A stretch of 64,000 nt of DNA, from NCBI RefSeq assembly GCF_030580865.1, contig NZ_JAUQSY010000002.1:62001-126000 (forward strand), read 5' to 3'. The notes under the pieces were generated by a model. That model saw nothing but the letters and a program-made list of their open reading frames with translations. It did no database searches and was not told the DNA's origin. The first letter of the stretch is position 1; every line of letters begins with the position of its first letter. This stretch comes from Hymenobacter aranciens (lineage in GTDB: Bacteria > Bacteroidota > Bacteroidia > Cytophagales > Hymenobacteraceae). A program made the position numbers and the translations under genes. This document shows positions 59,956 to 64,000 of the stretch, in pieces.

Positions 59956-62259
59956 TTAGAGCTTCGTGAAACGCTTGGTGACGGTCTGCTTATCAGCGGT
60001 GGTAACTACCAGCATGTACAGACCGGCGGGCAAGTTAGCCACATTCAGCGTATTCCCGAGCTGGCCGCTGCCCACGGCCTGGCCCACCGAGTTGAGCAGG
60101 CGGTAGCTGCTGCCGGCCAGGGCGGGCGTGGTTTCGAGCTGCAGCTTTTCGGCCACGGGGTTGGGGTACAGGCTCAGCTGGCTGGCCAGCTGGTCGTTGG
60201 CGGTGGCCAGCGGGCGGGCGCCGGCGGCTTTCGTGATGCGCACGTAGTTGAGGTTGTAGCCGCCCGTTTGGGCGTAGATGCCGAAGTTGTAGGTGCCGGC
60301 GTTGATGGTCACGTTCTTCGATACCGTGGTCCAGTTCTGCCAGCCGCCGGTGCCGGCGATGGTCGAGTTGCCGAACTGGATGTTGCCGGCGTTCAAATCC
60401 GAAGAGATGGTGCCACCGCTGGCGCCGCTGGCCACGCGGTATTCGATGGTGTAGGTGCCGGTGGTGGGGAAGTTGATGCCGTTCCACACGAGGTAGTCGC
60501 CGGCATCAATGTAGCCGGCATTCTGGCCGCCGCCGACGTCGGTGCAGGCTTCCATGGTCATGCCGTTGTTCACGTTGGCGGCTTCGGCCTGCAGTGTCAC
60601 GCTGAAGGCCGACGAGGCCGCCACGAAGTTCAGCCAGTTCACGTTGCAGCCGGTGGAGGCCGAGGCGTGGAGGCGCAGGGTCTGGGTGCCGGCGGGCAGG
60701 GTTACGTTGGTGCTGATGGTCTGCCAGTTCTGCCAGCCGCCGGTGTTGCCCACGTTGATGGAGCCCAGCACGGTGCCGCTGCTGTTGCGCAGCTGCAGGG
60801 TGGCGCCGCCGTTGGCGCTGGCCACGCGGAACTGCGCGGTGTAGGTGCCGGCGGTAGCCACGTTCACGCTGTAGTCGAGCCAGTCGCCGGTTTCGTACCA
60901 GTCCACGTTGCGGCCGCCGCCAGTGTCGGTGGTAACTTCAGAATCGGTGCCTTGCTGGGCGGTAAAGCTCTCGGCCTCAATCTTGCCGGGGATGGCCTGC
61001 GGCGTAACCGAGCCCGCGAAGCCGCCCCACACGGCTACCACTTTGGTGGGCGCGGTGTTTTGCAGGGTCGACGACTGGTCGTTCACGTCGTCATAAGCAA
61101 AACCGTAGCTGAAGTTATCCACGCTGATGCCGGGCAGGTGCCAGAAGCGGGCGTAGTAATTCATCGGGGCGGTCTGGAAGTAGGTCGAGGCATTGTAGAA
61201 GTCCTGCTGGCCGGGGCTGCCCGCAGCCGTGCTAATAATGTGACGGTTGATGGCCGCCGCTACCTGCGACTGCACCACCAGGTCTACGGTTACGTCGCTC
61301 ACGCCGGTGGCGAGGGCGCCGCGGGCTTCCAGCATGTCAAGCTGCGTGGGCTTGGAGGGAATGATGCCCGTGCGGCCCGTGAAGGCGCCCGACTGGCCCA
61401 CCACCACGAGGCGGTTGTTGGCATCGACGCGGCCCTTGAACACGCCCGCGTTACCGGCGTAGAAAATCAGGTCGGTCGTCTTGTACTTGGTCCAGATGGC
61501 GTCGATGTAGGAGTTGAAATAACCAGCCTGGGCGCCGCCAGCCTGGAAGGCGGGCGACTTGCCGGGGCAGTAGATGATGCCCGTGCTCGCGTTAGCCAGG
61601 CTCTGGAACTCGCTGGGGACGTTGGCCTGGTAAGCGGCCAGAATCTGGGCGGCGGTTTTCAGCTCGCCGGTGCGCTTGTAGTAGCCGCCGCCACCGAAGA
61701 GTTCCAGGCCCATAGGGTAGTGGAAGGCATCGACGCGGGACGTGTTGCAGAAGATGCCGCCGGCGTTGTTAGTCAGCTCAATTATCTCGTAGATGAGGCC
61801 CTTGTTTGGGTCGTTGGGGTTTTGCGGGTCGGGGGCCGAGTAGCCCGAGGGCGCGCCGCTGGCGCCGAAGAAGTAGAAGTACAGCTGCGACTGGCGCGAG
61901 ATGTAGACCCGGCAGCCGGCGATGTAGGGCAGGTTAAACGTCTTGTTCGGGATGGTGCTCAGCTTGAAGAAGCAGTTGGCATACTTCGAGTTGGCGCCGG
62001 GGCCGGTGTTGCCATTGTAGGTGGGGCCCGTTACGGTGTTGTAGCTGCTGCTCATGGGCAGCACCTGGCTGTTGGTGGGGTTTATCCAGCAGTGATTGCC
62101 GTTGCCGTCGATGCCCACGATGGCCACGTACAAATCCGCGTCGGGCGTGGTGGAGGCGTTGGTAATCTGGAAGGGGAGGGCCGGGTTGCCGGCCCAACTG
62201 GCAAAGGGCAGTAGCAGCGCTACCAAGCCCAACAGGAATGAAAGTGCGGGTTTCCTCAT
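59956..62259 (-). CDS. Secreted GH64 beta-1,3-glucanase with two CBM6 modules and T9SS sorting domain
   Basis: A 767-aa exported enzyme: signal peptide (about 1-24), a GH64-like catalytic domain (about 25-430; LPFQITNAS, DADLYVAIVGIDGNGNHCWINP, YFYFFGASG, IYEIIELTNNAGGIFCNTSRVDAFHYPM), two CBM6 beta-sandwiches (about 425-550 and 558-680; IEAESF, GDWLDYSVN, GYIDAGDYLVWNG), and a type A T9SS C-terminal domain (LSLYPNPVAEKLQL...LPAGLYMLVV). It should hydrolyse beta-1,3-glucan outside the cell. The start is MRKPALSFLLG; longer frames would cross the promoter box at 62370. Confidence 0.88.
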   Translation of the reverse strand: MRKPALSFLLGLVALLLPFASWAGNPALPFQITNASTTPDADLYVAIVGIDGNGNHCWINPTNSQVLPMSSSYNTVTGPTYNGNTGPGANSKYANCFFKLSTIPNKTFNLPYIAGCRVYISRQSQLYFYFFGASGAPSGYSAPDPQNPNDPNKGLIYEIIELTNNAGGIFCNTSRVDAFHYPMGLELFGGGGYYKRTGELKTAAQILAAYQANVPSEFQSLANASTGIIYCPGKSPAFQAGGAQAGYFNSYIDAIWTKYKTTDLIFYAGNAGVFKGRVDANNRLVVVGQSGAFTGRTGIIPSKPTQLDMLEARGALATGVSDVTVDLVVQSQVAAAINRHIISTAAGSPGQQDFYNASTYFQTAPMNYYARFWHLPGISVDNFSYGFAYDDVNDQSSTLQNTAPTKVVAVWGGFAGSVTPQAIPGKIEAESFTAQQGTDSEVTTDTGGGRNVDWYETGDWLDYSVNVATAGTYTAQFRVASANGGATLQLRNSSGTVLGSINVGNTGGWQNWQTISTNVTLPAGTQTLRLHASASTGCNVNWLNFVAASSAFSVTLQAEAANVNNGMTMEACTDVGGGQNAGYIDAGDYLVWNGINFPTTGTYTIEYRVASGASGGTISSDLNAGNIQFGNSTIAGTGGWQNWTTVSKNVTINAGTYNFGIYAQTGGYNLNYVRITKAAGARPLATANDQLASQLSLYPNPVAEKLQLETTPALAGSSYRLLNSVGQAVGSGQLGNTLNVANLPAGLYMLVVTTADKQTVTKRFTKL

Positions 62260-62622
62260 GGTGGTGGGAGTTTGGTGATGAAGAATGGTGAGATGGTAAC
62301 TACTCCGGCCGGGAGCAGCTTCACTCGTTACCAGCCGCATCGGGCAGGTGGCAGCGGGCGAAGCCGGACCAAATGTAGGGCGGCGTGCGAATAAAAAAAA
62401 TGCGAACAAACGGCCTTTAAAGCTCATTTTTCGCATCTTTTTCGCTTACTACACACGTGGCACCCGCTTACTGCACCCGCCGGGCTGCCTTTTTTGCAAA
62501 GCAGTGCCTGCAGTCCCGCACAACACCTCTGCAAACGTTCCCGGGCACCTTTGTTTAAAAAACAATGCTGCGTGCCTAACTTTTTTTACCTGCCCTTCAG
62601 CAAGCCGCCCCCGGCCCGGGTC
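62260..62622. other. Gene-free 363-nt region between the Imm51-like and GH64 genes
   Basis: It contains a TACATTTG promoter box for the glucanase gene at 62370-62377 and an A-rich stretch at about 62392-62402. No credible ORF or structured RNA was noticed. Confidence 0.6.
62370..62377 (-). promoter_or_regulatory. -7 promoter box TACATTTG for the GH64 gene
   Basis: An exact TAnnTTTG match on the minus strand, 110 nt upstream of the chosen ATG at 62259. It implies a leader of about 100 nt. Confidence 0.5.
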
Positions 62623-62982
62623 TTACTCAAAATAATCGGACGGGTCGGTCTGATTAAGATACTTCCGGAACTTCTCAAAATCGCCGAAATACGGCAATAC
62701 GCAAGCCATAAACTCGCGCACGGCGGCCGGGCTGTCGGCATACAGCAGCAGCGTTTCGCCCACCGAGTCGAATTCCAGGTGGTTCAGTAGGTCGGGCCGC
62801 TCATCCTCGATGATAGTTTCAAGGTGCTCCTGCCAGCTGGTTACCCCGCCGCCGTAGCCAAAGTCCTCAAAGAGTTTGGCGTAGCCGTCGAGCTCGCCCA
62901 CGGGTGCCAGGATGGCAAACTGCCGGGGCGAGTCGGTGGCGGCTTTGGCAGCGGCCACTTGGAAAGGGAAAGTCAGTGTCAT
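62623..62982 (-). CDS. Imm51-like putative immunity protein
   Basis: A 119-aa soluble protein. The sequence LAPVGELDGYAKLFEDFGYGGGVTSWQEHLETIIEDERPDLLNHLEFDSVGETLLLYADSPAAVREFM follows the layout I remember for Imm51 immunity proteins (FxxxGY-G-SW, L-FD-E, Y, then a helix). The call is tentative. No polymorphic toxin, Rhs or effector gene lies nearby. It could be an orphan immunity gene or a domesticated relative. Confidence 0.55.
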   Translation of the reverse strand: MTLTFPFQVAAAKAATDSPRQFAILAPVGELDGYAKLFEDFGYGGGVTSWQEHLETIIEDERPDLLNHLEFDSVGETLLLYADSPAAVREFMACVLPYFGDFEKFRKYLNQTDPSDYFE

Positions 62983-63111
62983 GCCGGCAAGATAGCAGCT
63001 TCGGCGGCCGCAAGCGGGCTACTTGCGCTGCCGGAGTTTGCCGGCCTGCCGTAGCAACGGCTCCTGGCCATTCCTGCCCTGCTCCGTTTCAGCTCACCTG
63101 GGCTTATACGC

Positions 63112-63762
63112 CTAGCGTCCAGCCAGCCGCCTGATAATGGGCCGCTTCAACTCGTGGTAGCCCTCAAAGGTGCGCACCGCAGGCCGGCCACCCAGCTGGG
63201 TGAGGTATTCGGCTTGCTGAGCCAGCTTCTCGGGACCGAAATACCCGTCGGAGTCGCCGGCCACCAGCGTTAGCTTCAGATTGGTAAGCAATAAGGTAGC
63301 GGCGGCGGGTTCGATGTCGGCGGGAAAGTCGCCGGCCCACAGCACGAGATGGGCGGGGCGGCGGCCGGTGTGGGCCAGCCAGCGGCTCACGGTGGCCGTG
63401 CCTTGGGAGAAACCCACCACGGTGAGTTGCACTTCGGGGCCGCACTGGGCCAGCAGGTGCTGGGTGAGACTTTCGAGGTAGGCTACGTGGTCGGCAATTT
63501 CGCTCAGGCGGTCGTCGCTGGTCATCCACGACGCACCCACGCGGCCGCTCGTGCCCTGCAGGTAGAAACGCGACAGGCCTTCGGGGGCCACCACCACGGT
63601 GCTGGGGTCGTCATCGGCCAGCCAGGCAAAGTGACGCACGAAAAAGTTGGCCAGGCTGCCGTAGCCGTGGCATACTATCCACAGCTCTTTGGTATCGGCC
63701 GAGGGGGTGCCCCGCTGCTCGTAGCGCGCCGTGCGCGGGGTGGTGAAGTGAAAATCGGGCAT
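63112..63762 (-). CDS. Alpha/beta hydrolase (phospholipase/carboxylesterase type)
   Basis: A 216-aa cytosolic alpha/beta hydrolase. ELWIVCHGYGSLANFFVRHF carries the oxyanion HG motif, TVVGFSQGTATVSRWL the nucleophile elbow G-x-S-x-G, VAGDSDGYF the acidic residue and FEGYHELKRPI the catalytic His. It resembles acyl-protein thioesterase/carboxylesterase-type enzymes (phospholipase/carboxylesterase family). Substrate unknown. Its start is 5 nt after the stop of the cytidine deaminase gene on the same strand, so the two are probably an operon. Confidence 0.88.
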   Translation of the reverse strand: MPDFHFTTPRTARYEQRGTPSADTKELWIVCHGYGSLANFFVRHFAWLADDDPSTVVVAPEGLSRFYLQGTSGRVGASWMTSDDRLSEIADHVAYLESLTQHLLAQCGPEVQLTVVGFSQGTATVSRWLAHTGRRPAHLVLWAGDFPADIEPAAATLLLTNLKLTLVAGDSDGYFGPEKLAQQAEYLTQLGGRPAVRTFEGYHELKRPIIRRLAGR

Positions 63763-63767
63763 GAAGC

Positions 63768-64000
63768 TTAGACGCTGGGCAAATCGTCGGCCGCAAAGTT
63801 AAAGGGCATCAAATCGACCAGCGCGGCGAAGCGCAGGATGGTGCCGTGCCGGCTGGGCAGCAGCAGCGGAATGGGTTGGCCCTGGCGCGCTTCCGATTCC
63901 AGCATCACCTGGCGGCAGGCGCCGCAGGGCAGGGCCGCCCCGAAGTCGCCCTGGGCCGGGCGGGCCGCCACGGCCATGCCCACGATGGGCGCGTGCCCCG
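63768..64000 (-). CDS. cdd: Cytidine deaminase, C-terminal part (cut by window edge)
   Basis: The 77 visible codons are the C-terminal part of a CDA-type cytidine deaminase; the gene runs past the window edge, so the N-terminal His/Cys-Glu site is not shown. ALPCGACRQVMLES is the diagnostic PCGxCRQ zinc-binding motif. GHAPIVGMAVAARPAQGDF precedes it. It should deaminate cytidine and deoxycytidine to uridine forms in pyrimidine salvage. Operon with the downstream hydrolase is suggested by the 5-nt gap. Confidence 0.9.
   Translation of the reverse strand, partial: GHAPIVGMAVAARPAQGDFGAALPCGACRQVMLESEARQGQPIPLLLPSRHGTILRFAALVDLMPFNFAADDLPSV

Noticed and set aside
60268..62214. 648-aa open frame antisense to the GH64 gene
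   Set aside because: It lies entirely opposite a gene with clear domains and shows no motif of its own.

Overview
The window looks like a piece of chromosome from a high-GC member of the Bacteroidota, most like Hymenobacter (Hymenobacteraceae). The evidence is a type IX secretion C-terminal sorting domain, a PorE-like TPR/propeller/OmpA protein, an HU-CCDC81/SPOR protein beside ExbB-ExbD-TonB, DUF4199 and lmo0937/DUF5670 membrane proteins, a fused isobutyryl-CoA mutase, a CrtA-type carotenoid monooxygenase, and repeated Bacteroidota-style -7 boxes (TAnnTTTG, with the variant TACCTTCG). No rRNA, tRNA, CRISPR array, transposase or prophage gene was seen. Housekeeping genes dominate, mixed with lipoproteins and hypotheticals.

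Layout. 0.1-7.4 kb: FKBP isomerase with a same-frame membrane protein, a 44-aa gene with its own promoter and terminator, methyltransferase, esterase, two lipoproteins, histidine phosphatase, and a low-GC pair (Imm5-like protein and PD-(D/E)XK-like protein). 7.4-18 kb: icmF, lepA, folD, queE and the PorE-like gene. 18-29 kb: gltA, mnmE-mntR, fabH, a glycosyltransferase, dapD, a compact small-gene unit with a structured leader, msrA and hbd. 29-36 kb: beta-barrel, ABC-F ATPase, DUF4199, L,D-transpeptidase-like protein, M48 peptidase and LON-domain protein. 36.8-48 kb: a long same-strand run of TPR protein, outer-membrane barrel, HU-CCDC81/SPOR protein, exbB, exbD, tonB-like gene, folC and trmB. 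This run joins envelope energisation to folate and tRNA modification genes. 48-64 kb: second M48 peptidase, topoisomerase IB, two divergent kinase-like lipoproteins, CrtA-like monooxygenase, FMN-type oxidase, acpH, slyD, an SF1 helicase, a secreted GH64 glucanase with two CBM6 modules and a T9SS tail, an Imm51-like gene, an esterase and the end of cytidine deaminase.

The most striking signal is repetitive DNA that gene annotation does not explain. One class is built from arms of exactly five 7-nt units (35 nt). Five copies are inverted pairs of arms. Four of these fill the space between a stop codon and the next start codon almost completely (mntR/fabH, barrel/HU-SPOR, exbB/exbD, folC/trmB). 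Three copies are single arms, two of them in frame inside icmF and mnmE. Further classes are nested 43-bp palindromes (two families, two copies each), 42-bp-period tandem hairpins at two loci, and a cruciform-like element before the helicase gene.

Limits: all calls come from reading the sequence and remembered family signatures. No database search, folding or profile comparison was run.
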